Notes under the pieces: model-generated
Told to the model about the DNA's origin: nothing
Databases searched by the model: none
What the model saw: only the letters and a program-made list of their open reading frames with translations
Translations under genes and position numbers: made by a program
Shown: one piece after another, positions 10,601 to 24,400 of the stretch
Layout: each line of letters starts with the position of its first letter
Position numbering within the stretch: position 1 is the stretch's first letter
Assembly: GCA_964035545.1 (NCBI GenBank)
Contig: OZ037768.1
Coordinates: 17,233,875-17,293,874, forward strand
Length of the DNA stretch: 60,000 nucleotides
DNA from: Bugula neritina
Lineage: Eukaryota > Bryozoa > Gymnolaemata > Cheilostomatida > Bugulidae
Direction: 5' to 3'

Positions 10601-12452
10601 CAGCTGTGCCTTCTCAGTGTTACTTGCGGAGTGAATAATAGTTTGTAAGTAGCTAATTATTGAGTCTAAGTTCTTAGTGCTGCTTCTAGCTGAGGCTACA
10701 AACTAGGTGATTAGCATAGCCCTGCCCGAACAGAAATGAATGAATTGTGGCACACATTACTTTTAAGTAGATCATCTACCCTGGCTTATCCTTTCACACT
10801 ACAGTAATTACAGCTCCACAATAATACGTAATTTTATCCTGTCGTAAAATACATAAATCTAATTTAATAAATTGCCAAGACTGAAGAATGTCACAAACCT
10901 ACATTTAGAGCATAGACTGGTACCATATAACTAGTAAAATGGGGATGATTAGTCTCTTAGAGGCTGTATTGCCATAAGGTTATTGCACCATAAAGTAGTG
11001 GTGAATTTTCTTTTACATAATATTCAAAAATTATTTATTCAAGAACATACTAGGCCCTATAACTAAAAGTATTTTTTATATTTTTCTAAAATATAGTAAT
11101 TATATATGCTTGTTTAAAATAAAAGGTTGAATAAATGTCTGATACAATTAAGGGATTGTTTTAAATAGACAGTAAATTTTTCAGTATAAGCTAGTAAATA
11201 GCATATAGGAAAACCACTGAATATAATAATATGTAGGCATCTTGAACTAAATACTACCATCATTCTCAAAAATGCTCACAATGTTGTAAAGATATAATGG
11301 CAGGTCTGTAGCCACTTGCCTTTAAACATTCAATTGCTTAGCAATATGATGCAAGCACCTACTATTTGTACCATCAGACCAGCCACAAAAACAAGGTCAA
11401 CCGAGTGATCTTAGTATTATATTATAACAAAGCAATAAGCCCACTGTCAATATGTCAATGTGAATATTTGTAAACATACATCTGTTTTGTGAACTAGAAG
11501 TATTTTTTGTTGTATTATATGAAATGACTTTGGTTGACAACAGTCACAGCACTTTATACTTAAATACCTTGCAGTTTTAGTTCTAAAAACTTACATTGAA
11601 ATTTGGACTTGCAATATCAGTAATAAACACATGTTTTTTCTGACTGCATAAAGAACTGGTGACAGCTTGGCACATTCTATAGAAAGTAATAGCAATAGTT
11701 GGTCTACACTCTACAATCTACATCATTAAATGTTGAAAATTACAACTTTACAAAAAAAATAATGAAGGAAGCTTGGTAGGTTAGCAAGTGCTTTGTTTTA
11801 TTTTAACTTGTTTTCAGCCCATCTCTTAAAGTTAACTGTAGGCTCCCAGAAGAAATATATTTAGTGAAAGCTGCCATCGAAATAAAAAAAGTAATTCAAA
11901 CATGGATAAAATAAAAGCACAGCACCAACAAAACAATGATCATCAACCCATACCCTCGTAAAAACACCAAAAAGATTGTATTAAGTATTTTTTTCCCAAA
12001 AGAATGTATATGTTAGACTAAGAAAAACATTCGTTTAAAAACCTCACCATACCAACTTCTGCAATATTAAGATAAAAATACAAGATTAATGCTAAGTTGT
12101 ACTTCTAACAATTGAGATTACTGATGAAATTTAAACAGAACAACATTTTTCTATCTGCAAGAAAATAACATTAATATTCTTTAAAAAGAAACAACCTTAT
12201 TTATGGCTGTAAGCATTGGAACATATTTCATTGAATGAAATGTTTAAATGTCACTGCTCTAACTGTGACAAGATAATGCATTTCCAACATGATCAGCAGC
12301 TATGATATGGCATACATATAAACACACACACAAACATATTTAGTTTACAGTTTCAGAGCTGTGAGAATTAGCAATATGGAGATTCAAGCACTCATGGAAG
12401 GGAGAGGGGAGTAAATAAGTAACACAAAAACAATCCATCATTAAGGATTGCA
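10601..12452. other. Intergenic between Kv-B and UROC1
   Basis: AT-rich spacer between the 5' end of Kv-B and the 3' end of UROC1, both on minus, so it should hold the Kv-B promoter and the UROC1 3' UTR. I see no ORF with family features and no clear element. Confidence 0.5.
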
Positions 12453-15400
12453 TCATCCAGAAGACATCTTTGAAAAGGCATCGTTTAGCACATGCTCGTC
12501 CACAAAGTTGGGTAACGTGACACGAAACATGCTGTTCTCTTTCATGGATCTTCTCACAGTCTCATCGGCGTTTGCATTTCCAGCCCAGCATCTCCGAGCC
12601 ACCTGAAAATATATAAATGTTATTATGTTCATCAGCATGTCATACATTATGTAATAACTGAATTGAACCACTAGCCGCTCATTCAAGTGAATATACTGGA
12701 GGAGTGGCAGTACAACCCTTTTAGAGAGCACAAAAAACAAAACTCATTAAAACAGGATAGTAGGGTGCGATTTCAGCTAAGCACTGTTACCAGTGCTCTC
12801 GGAGCTTGAACTTTCATCAGTTGATTTTTGCAGCTAGTTTCTAGTAAAAGCATAAAGTTAAATGCATGATATACCAGAAACATTACGCATTTAGGATACA
12901 GCACTCAGGTGAAGGTACAAGTTGTTACCAAAATACTAGTAATTTTTGATTAATTGATTTTAGCAACTCTCTTCAACATATCTTCAATTTATGAAGTAAA
13001 TAATTTGGTGAACTTCAAATTGACAACATAAATGTATATATTCATATTCAAAATAAATATGATAGTGAGCATTTGTAACATGGAGCATTTTTGAGTCAGC
13101 TATATTTTAATCCATTTTGCAAAAATAATTTCCAATATGGATATAGCAAGAGTCTTCATGTTAAACCTAAAGCACTGCTATGACCTCTATTGTTTACTAC
13201 AATTAATTAACTACACTGTATCAAGTAAACAGACTAGATACTAGAGCTGTGAGCACACCATAGAATACTGACCCCATTTGACACATCCCACTGTAACATA
13301 GACATGGCTCTCTGTTCAGCCTCCTCACTACCATCCAGCACTAAACCAAACCCCCCATTGATAACCTCTCCCCAACCACAACCCCCACCATTGTGAAGGG
13401 CCACCCACGTTGCCCCTCTGAAACTATCACCAATACAGTTCTGCACAGCCATATCTACAATACAGAAAGAATATTCAAACTATACAATATTTTACACTGA
13501 AATTTACACAAAACTGACTTGAGAACCAGAAACCTCCTCTTCTTGAATAACCTAATTAACCTTTATGATTGCATAATAAGCAGTGGGTTACTGCAGTTCA
13601 GTGGACACCGTCTAGACAACTGTGAGCTTCAATGGCTGCACACAGCGGCAGCACACAGCGGCAGCATTCTCATAAAAGGTAGTAACTCATAACATATTAA
13701 GTGCGGAGGTACTAATCTGATGCAAAGGTTTGATGTAATGTATGCTTTTAATACACATGAAAATGCTAATAAATAATTCAGTACAAGTATTCCAGTGAGT
13801 GTATTCAGTGCAAGACCCACTAACCGGCACAGAAGGCTGAGCCATCGTATATGTTTGACGTCTCCCTGAATGGGCTGTCTGTGCCACTAACATCGTGGTG
13901 GTCTCTACTCAACACCACTGGTGCCTGAATGCAATGTAACATGCAATGAAATATGATGCAACTTCATGGCTATAATCTTACATACACAGCCGCTGCGGTT
14001 GACAACCCTTTGATGTAGTAAACTGTCAGCACAACACTATTTCCATGAGGCAGAAACCAAGTTTTAAAAATGTTCAAAAGGTGAATTCATCTTTTCAATT
14101 AGCAAAGAAGTAATTTTATCAAAATTCTGTCCATAAAAATAAGATCTGTTTCTTAGAAGTTGAAGGAAAATTTATTACCAAACTTCCTTTTTCAATTAAA
14201 TTTTTTTTCAAAATGTTCTTTTAACCATAAAAGAAGCGTAATTTTCTATCGCATAACCTGCTAGTATAAAAAGAAGTGTTAGACTAATTAATCACAACTT
14301 TCGTATACTGAGCAAATACTCATGCTTTAAGCTATGAAACACATAAAAGAAATTGTATATGTAATTTGTTAGAACGGAATGCTTAATGTCTGGAAAAAGC
14401 CATATGCTAAGCACATGTCATCAGTGGAGCTGAAACGTGATACACTCACTCTATTAAAAGATGGAAAAAAATACTAAAATATAATCCAACTTTTTTACGT
14501 TTCTGCACTGCCACCAAAACTTTTCTAAGAGCTGATGTAAATATTTCTCAGTACTATAGACAGTAGATATTTGTGTAATATATAGCAAGAGTAAAGAGTT
14601 CACCTTGAGACGGCCGCTGCGGATAGCCTTGTTGAAGGCCACAGCTATTTTTACTCTGCCTGTCTGGTCAGCGTAAAGGATTCTAGCCTGGGATCCAACA
14701 ACCTAACAACCAGATATCATGATACACGAACGGGTGAGCATACTGTCAGAGTATTGTGCTTTAAGGCTACAGCTGATGTTTGGATGTTAGTCTAAGGTCT
14801 AACCAAACTGTATAATGTACGGTGGCTGTAGCCAGATACCCTATTTTAAAACCTTGACAAAACACCAGGTTATAATTTTGATACAACATGGAAATGAATA
14901 TAAATTATGAAACAATTTGACAGGAATAAATAGGGTATACGTTGTGAATTGCTCTCCTTTTAATATTTAAAATGATCAAACATAACCACAGGTTAATGGC
15001 TCCCACCTAGTATTTCAGTAGCTCTATTGATGCTGTCTTTGAATGATTAATTGTACTGAGCATAGATGTGTGGCACAAAGGCCCTTAGCTAAGTTGGTGA
15101 ATTGAGAAATAAATAATTTAGTATGTGACACAATATATTTAGTGATATACAGTGATGTTGCTATGCAGTACTGTAGCTATACAGTGCTGTTGCTATACAG
15201 TGCTGTTGTTATTCAGTGATGTTGCTATACAGTAATGTTACTATACAGTAATGTTGCTATATAATACTGTTGCCCTACAGTAGTGTTGCTATGCAGTAGT
15301 GTTGCTATGCAGTAGTGTTGCTATGCAGTACTGTTGCTATGCAGTAATGTTGCTATACAGTACTGTACCTACAAGTTTGTTATGCTTTGCTTCTTTAATC

Positions 15401-18400
15401 CATCTGAGGTTATCATTGTATTGTTGGGCAGTCTTCATCGATACTAAAACAAGAGGCATGATGAAGGTATATGTACAATTACAGCTCACAATAATATATG
15501 AGTTAATACTAATTAGCATAGATATAGTTGTATTGGCAGCTTATAATTCTATCCTCAGTATATGATCAAACTTCCTTAATAAAAGCATAATACTCCTAGT
15601 ATTGCCAGATCTTTAATTGGTCATCACCACTAGAAATACTTAGCCTTGGATTAACATATTTGTCAAGTTTAGTTGGGGGAGGAAAAGAAAATCCCAACAA
15701 ATATAATGAAAAAATGAATAAAAAGTAAAATGAGAAGAGAAATTTGTCATTACAACCCTGAGTGAACCAACTGCCTACCATCTGACTTGAGGATGTTTTC
15801 AATAACTTCAGCCGCAATTTCATCAGTCGTATCAAGGTCACATTCATCACAGGAAGTACACACCCACCTGAATGGACCGAACCCAAGAGAAAAGACATCC
15901 CCCATGATGTGCTGAACATAAGAAGGGTACTTAAATTCATTAGCGCCCCCTCCTTTTGCCAATACATCCACCCCTATTAATAGGAAAATGATACACTAAT
16001 TATACCGATTGCTATACCATTAGCTGAAATCTATAAATAGTAAATATAATGTATATATATATATATATATATACACATATTTACTACACACAGGAAAAGG
16101 AAATACATTCATTTAATATAGTAATCAACGGAGTCCTACCAGCACGAGATGCTTCCAGCAGGAAGGCATTTCCGTAGTCAAAGAAATGCAGACCATGGCT
16201 GGCTAATTTCTCTATAGCAGACACTTGTCTTCGCAAACTGCAACAAGGTGACATAATATATGGCGACATGAGGTAGAAGAGCAGATCTGATGGCAACTTA
16301 TAGATTCAAGTTATATTTGTAGTAGAGTTAAAAGTATACATCTAGTACCAACTATCTCTCTACTTGAAAAGAGTTTAAATTTTTTGGGTTAAATCAGTAC
16401 TAATTTTCTTACTAAAAGTGTCTATTAAACAATAAGTAATTCACTAAAACTACTACAATAATGCTTCATTGCTACTAATTTTTTTGGAATACATACTCTC
16501 AAATTTAAAAATGATGCAAATGTATACCTAATTTTAGGTAATGTTGAGTCTATTCAGAAACAATTATTCATGATTTGTATAAATAATAAAGACAGGCAGT
16601 GCACCTAGTTCCCCGCCTCATCTATATTTTATGTGTGCTACTGTTGACCCGTTAACCAGTGCTATCAGTCTAAAGTTTAATACACCAGTAACATTCACAG
16701 GAAATGCACATGTATATAGTCATACTGACTGCACCAGACTAGGCACTTTGTATTTAATGCAACAAGAGGACGCAACTCGCAAACAACTCACGCAAATTTA
16801 TATTCACTACTCCTGTGAGAACCACTGATGGAAGGGGTTTATAAATCGGGCTAAGGATTTATTCAAATGGGGCACAGTAACAATTATGACTGAATGCTCT
16901 TCCTAACATCACCAACCGCCTTTACAGGGGATTAAACCCATGACTTTGTGTTTACTAAGCCATCACTTTTACCCCTAGACCATGGCTGGTAACAACACTA
17001 AGTAATACGCAACTGAAAAAAAACAGGCAATTATGACAATAATAAGGAGTTGTCTTCTACCATTGTTTGATTACTCGGTCAGTATACTTCAGCCAGTTTG
17101 TTACCTCTCCTGCACAAGAGCCTTGAACTGAGACGGGTCTTCATGCATCATCGTCCTCGCCTGTTCATACGTCAGCTGAACCGGGTAATAGCCACCCAGG
17201 AAGGGGTTGTGACAGGACGTCTGGTCAGATCCCAACTCCACCAGCATCTCACCCTGCTCTGCCAACTCAGCCAGTTTCTCCCACAGCGACACCACATTGC
17301 CTGCACAGTGATAAAATCTGTATCATTAATATGTTATGTTTTGCTTAGGTAAACAGACACTTTTTTAAAATCAACATACTTTAATTGGCTAAATAGTTCC
17401 AAATTATATATTTGCAAGAAACGTGTACATAGTTTTACAACTCACTGCACTGGTAATTAAATGAGTCTCAATTTTTATAATAATTTTATTGCATAAGCAA
17501 GCTTCGCCAATAGAAAATGACAAAAATATACTTGTATTATTGCGCCTATCTACTCTGGTGTCGGTTAGTTTCAAAAGCTACCAGAACCAGTCACCAGAGT
17601 ATTTCACAGGTAATAGTAAAATATTACACCCGCAGTATTATAAGACACATAGCATACAACATAAAATACATAGATATAGTGTGACAATAACATTAATACA
17701 GAAAATGAAAACCAAACATACCTAACACCTTGACACAAAGTTACAATACTATCTTAGTCATGCTAAGGAGAAAGTATAGATGAGCCTACCTAAGAAACCT
17801 ATACTGGTGCTGATACTATTTCTTCTACCCTCTCGGATCATGTTGATGCAATCCTCCAAATTAGTAACCTTGTGAAGCACCCAACCCTGCTTATATCTTT
17901 TATCTAGAGCCTCTTCGCTAACCTGTAGCATTACTGAACTGTGCAGCATTATGGATAGATGAAATATCAAGTATAGCCTTGGGATAAGCACTCTGAGCGG
18001 GGCATGGTCAAAACCATACTTGATATAATGAAGGGTCATATACATGCAGGTCAAGGGCATTTGGGCTACTGCTTTCCTTACCTGACTCTAGCAGTCAGGT
18101 AGTTGTAGTTTAAAACTTTATCCAAATCACTTTTTGGATAAGATTCCCTTGTGCCGTTTATCTTATACAAAAAATGAGTTTAATAAAGTTTTAAACTGTA
18201 GCTACCTTTATACCTATGTACTGAGATTATCAATTTTGTCTAGTAAGACAACTCCCATATAATGTACGAGAGAATCACTCAAGTCACTCATTATTGTCTC
18301 AATAACAAGTCAACTTCTACTGCACTTCAATAAGATTTTAATCAGTAATGATAAACAACCTGGAGCTGCTTTAGCAGTCACTGTGAAATCGTAGAAAATG

Positions 18401-21400
18401 ATGAGACAAGATTTGGAGTTGTCTCTGCAACCCGAGCAGGACATGGATGAAAGTCTAGTCTTACCTCAGCAATCACTCCAATACATCCGGACACCGTAGC
18501 GGCTTTAGGCTGAGCTCCACTCATACCACCCAATCCAGAGCTAACAAACACCTTACCCTTTAGAGTATCAGAACCCAGGTATCTCCTGCCTGCATTCAAC
18601 ACTGTCAGCTACAAGCCAATCACAAGATGCAACATATTTTTATATTACATAATATTTTGGAACACAATTTTTACTCTCAAGTCAGGTTTATTGACCTAAT
18701 TTTGGATTAATAAAACTTAAGCATTTTGCAGTGCTAGGGGTTAGAACGCTGGCTTAGTAAACATGTTACCATGGGTTCGATCCCCAGTAAGAGCCATTGG
18801 TGATGTTAGGAAGAGCATCCAGTCATAAGTGCACCTCATAGAAAACAAGACTTTAGCCAGCTTAAAGAAGCTCTTTTCATTAATGGTCTTAACAGGGGTG
18901 GCGATTAAAAACCTACGCAACTAATTGTGAATGCTACGGTTTGACATGAGTTAGACAATATGCTGTGTCTTCAGGTGTTTTAGGGTGTGCATGTGTAATA
19001 TCATATTTAAACTTACAGTTGTGCCGTGGACAATCCCCTGAGGGCCGATGTAACAGTAACTCCCAGCAGTCATCTGCCCATACCTGCGTGCAAACAGCTA
19101 ATATGAGACTAGAAGATAATGTCACAAATGCTTATAGTTTTATATTTTGTCAAATTTACAAACAATAGTTTTACTGAGAAGATAACTCTTAAATATTGGG
19201 ACTAGGCTGAAAAGGAAAATTACTCCCATATAAACTAGAACAGGCTTTGCATGCTATGGATGTCCTGATGTTGACTCTCACAAGATAATGAGAATGTGTA
19301 TTTATTAAGGAATCTATTTCCTACAGGCACTATTTCTTAACATCAGCTGGTAGAGCACACTGCTTGAAACTGATTCATAAGAGAACATGAAGCTGTTTAC
19401 CCTGTGCCTCTCTCTGCTGCTAGTTGTCATGTATTCAGAGGCAGCAGTTACTTACAGCTGCCACCCCGACAGCGCTATGTAAGCATATTATTTGAACCTA
19501 ATTCTTTGACTACAATTTGAACTAAATTCTTTGACCAGAAGTAGCATTATAGTATACCTAGATTTCTTTTAGTTTAGTCAGAAATAAAATTTGTATTCAA
19601 TTGCTAAGCTGAGAAAGTTTCATGCCAAAAATTTCTCTACTCCTCTATAGAGGTTTAGATGTGAAAATCTGTTCCATATGCTGGATGAATAGATGCATAG
19701 GCAAGTTTCATAATACTTTCACACATACTGCATGTTATGTAGAAAATTTCAAATCTCAAAAGAAAAGAGCAAATCATGCTTTCATATTTCTGTAACGCTC
19801 AAAACTATTACCCTATAAAAGTTTACATCAGTTATGCAGTTTAATTAGATTATACTAAAATAATATCATGATAAACAAGTTTAAAGGTTTATCTAAATTG
19901 TAAACCATACTAAATTTTCAACTTCATTTCTATATGGCTCAATGAATTCTGCTAAACACTTATTTGTTTCAATAAATTTTTTATATGTTTCTGGTAATTC
20001 TATCAACAATAAAAACTTAAAATTCAATTGGATATTTTTAACCAACACTACTAAACATGGCAATACTTTTCTTAGGTATGATTAACTAAAATGTACATAT
20101 ACAATACTATTGCTAGGTACGATGAAGTAAGATGTAGGAAACTAGGATGTGATCCGAATGTACCCGGGTGTCCTTACAACCAAGCTTTAGTTAAGACGTC
20201 ATACAGTTGCCACCCAGATAGTGATAGGTCAAGTTATTTCATTACTTTTATACTGATGACATAATGTAAAGGAAGAAGACAACTCTAATTAACATTTTCT
20301 TGAAATTACACACAGCATAGCACAACTTTTTGCATATATTACAAAATCGTTGGAAAATTGAATAGTTTTATTCTTTAGTGTATCCAATCCAATTAAAACC
20401 AAAAGAAGTTTACTAAAGGAATTTGACAATATAATTTTATTCTCAATTTCTAATCAGCAGTATTTTACCCTATATAGTAGTTTTCTATCTCTAAAACATT
20501 CACTATGTGATTACAGGTACGACCCAGTGAAATGTGGATTCGGAAAATAGAGTGTTGCAGGAGAAAAGAAAAAGGCTGAAAATATACAGCAGCTCCAAGG
20601 AATAGCTCAACATAAACTTTATGCTCGATATAATGATGTTATAAATAAACTGTTTAATCAATTCTTGATTGTGGTTATAGTTTAGTGAACATATATTAAT
20701 AATATCCAACACTATTGGTTAGATGAAATATGACATCACAACATATAAAATCTGCAGGTCCAGAGTGATTTATTAACCAGAGCGGGTGTCCGCCATTTTG
20801 TGACTTATCACAGGAGCCATGGTTCATACTACTGTAATATGTTTACAGTGAATAGTTAATTGACGAATTGATCCAGTTTTACTAGTTTTTGCACCTTTGT
20901 TACGTGCACAAAAAATTGTGATGGGAACTATACAATAAATACATTATTTACTCACACAATTTATGTCTAATTATCAACAGAAACAGGCTTCAATTGCAAT
21001 ATAAATTTGGGTGTCTTTTTATTCTGCACATCTTATTACCACTTAACATGGGTGTAATTTATGAGCTTGATTCATATAGTATTTTTACACGTCTTAATTT
21101 TATGTAAAACTTTAAAAAAAAATTTTCACAAAAAAACTATTCGAAGAATTCAATGATAAAGTTATTGATTGTTCGTATGACTAAAAAGATATGAACTTAC
21201 ATGTTTTTTAAAATAATAATAATATTCCTAGGCCTTCAAATAAGTTTATAATAGTTAAATTGACTAACTTTTGGCTCTATATCATCAATCCATTAAGTTA
21301 GACACACATAACTATTAGTAATAATTAAATAATTTATTAAATTTTGCAGTTACCAAGTATAATCATGTAATAATTAATATATACATTTTTACAGTAATTA

Positions 21401-24400
21401 CATTACTAGTATTTTTGATTAATTTTTTGAAGAAATCACTTAATCATTTAATTTGTCAAATAATAATATGTTAGAGTTTAGTAAAAGTTAAATTTTAAAT
21501 AAAACCAAACGGTGATAGTAAATTCTTGAGTTCTATAAAAGGAAAATTACTCCCATATAAACTAAAACAGACTTTGCATGCTATGGATGTCCTGATGTTA
21601 ACTCTCACAAGATAATGAGGATGTGTATTTATTAAGGAATCTATTTCCTACAGACACTATTTCTTAACATCAGCTGGTAGAGCACACTGTTTGAAACTGA
21701 TTCATAAGAGAACATGAAGCTGTTTACCCTGTGCCTCTCTCTGCTGCTAGTTGTCATGTATTCAGAGGCAGCAGTTACTTACAGCTGTCATCCCGACAGC
21801 CGCATGTAAGCATATTTGAACCTAATTCTTTGACCAGAAATATTATTGTAGCATAGATTTCTTTAAGTTTAGTCAGAAATATTTTTTGCATTCAATAGTC
21901 TAGCCAAAAAAGGTATAGCAAGTGAGGTAGGTACAGTAATAGAGAAATTGAGAAAAGCCTGTGTTCTAGATTAGAAATGTAGCCAAAGAAGTTATGTTCT
22001 TGCAAGAATTTTAACCCTTGACCCAAAGTAAAATTCAATAAAAAAATTAAAGAACCTAGGCTATTTCCATTTCTCCACTACTGCTCCTAAATTGAGTGTA
22101 GTATAGCAAAAAATTTTGCATATTACAAAAATGGTTGGAAAATTGAGTATTTCTATTCTTTGGTTTATAACAATGGAGTATAATAATTGGCAGAAATTTC
22201 CACTATTTTAGGTTTGATCGAGTCAAGTGTGGATATGCAACACAGAGACCGACAGTGAAACCAGATTCCTCCTTTAGCTGTCACCCGGACAGCCGACTGT
22301 AAGTGTAGAAAACAGTGTAAGTGTAGAACTAGTGTAGGTGTATGGAATAGTGTAAGTGTAGAAATAATGTAGGTGTTTGAAAGCATGGAAGGTTAACCTA
22401 GGGGGAAGAATCTGTGAGAAATGCAGTATTAATCTTTCTGCAACTATAGCCTTGAATGTAGCGTACATGTGTATACCACACTTACTTAATATACCATACA
22501 GCGTATTTACACCTATACTTAAAGTACATTGCCTTATTTCTATTATCAATTTTTCACAGACAATTTACATATAGGTCTACAGCTATTATAGGTGAAGTAC
22601 AAAAATAGCAATTGTGACTCATCCAACTATTGTCACCAAAACATCAGGTCAAATAAATCAAACTTGTGGCAATTTTAGATACAATCCAACTAAATGTGGA
22701 ATTCCTACTTCAAAACCAGCAGCTGGCAAGCCAGACAATTCTTATAGTTGTCATCCTGATAGTCGAAAGTGAGTTCAACTATTACATAATATGTTACATA
22801 ATATTATATAACATAATATATTACATAATATATCATATGATGATCAGTTGGTATAGAGTATAGAGTATAGACTATTACATTAGTTGAGAGACCACTACAA
22901 ACAAATTGCTAAGTTTTAGTCCACCAACACTGCTACTTCCAGTTTTACTACTACCACTAGTCACTAGTGCATGTCTAGTGAGGCTTCTCTTTCTCTATAG
23001 TTGACTAGTTGAAGACCACATTTTCCCATGAGCAGGGCGGCAGGTTATATCTAGACGTACTCTTACTTTGGGCTTTTTTCTAAAACTTTCATCAGACTGC
23101 TTGAAGTGTTGTTACAGTAACAATTCATGTATATCACTGCTCTGAAAAATGCTATTTTATGTACTCAAAATCACTGAGGTGACAAGTATTTCCCTGCTAT
23201 ATCTACTACCTCTACAAAACATAGTCTGCACAGTATAGTTCTCCAGTTTGAAGTTGGGTTTTATTGAAACACCCAACTTCAAACTCGAGAACAGCGAACT
23301 ACTGCACTCAATCACCCCCAACTTGGAGCTGCTATTATACCAAGTTACCACATATAACTCATGCAAATCATAGCTAACATATGCTGAAAAAATAAAAAGA
23401 GAAGACGAATCACATATTCTAGGGATTACAATAAAAGTAAACTGATTATTTTGTCTCTTTAGCTACAACCCAGCGAAATGCGGGATTCCTACTTCAAGGC
23501 CAGCAGCCTCTAAGCCAGACTACTCTTACAGCTGTCACCCCGACAGTCCTAAGTGAGTGAAACACATTGTCTGCTATTAGAACAATCGCTTTTTGGAGGA
23601 GAGAAAAAAGTCTCGATGACATACTTAAATTTTAAAAGATAGAAAGTTAATTTTTTACAACTACATTTGCAAACAACAGAAGTTTAACAACATAATTGGA
23701 GTTTAGCAATATAATTTTATTCTCTATTTTCAATCAGTAGTATTCTACGTGGTACATGGTCTATAAATTAAAGTAGTTTTCTATCTCCAAAACATTCACT
23801 ATGTGATTACAGGTACAACCCAGTGAAATGTGGATTCGGAAAATAGAGTGTTGCAGGAGAAAAGAAAAAGGCTGAAAATATACAGCAGCTCCAAGGAATA
23901 ACTCAACATAAACTTTATGCTCGATATAATGATGTTATAAATAAACTGTTTAATTAATTCTTGATTGTGGTTATAATTTAGTGAACATATATAACTGATA
24001 TCCTACACTATTGGTTAGACATCAGGAAACATCCCAATCTGTAGGTCTACCATTATAGAAATCATCAATTGATGACAATTATATTTGCTGAGACTAACCT
24101 ACACGCAGGCTTAAATAAAAAACATGTATAAAGCAAGACTTTACATATAGAATGGCTACACCTGAGTGCTACACTCAATAGAAGTTGTTGTTAATATTGC
24201 GTTAGGTTTCCACGAGGTAGGTGCAGTAATAGAGAAATTGAGGAAAGCCTGTGTTCTAGATTATAAATGTATCCAAAGAAGTTATGTTCCCTCAAGAATT
24301 TCAACCTGCGCCCAAACCAAAATTTAATAATAAAATTATAGAACTTAGGCTATCTCAATTTCTTCACTACTACTTCTAAATGGTTTCTACAAGTAGGCAC

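Noticed and set aside
16930-16990. tRNA genes suggested by A/B boxes
   Set aside because: All four occurrences carry the same non-tRNA body and lack a complete cloverleaf, so they are SINE heads.
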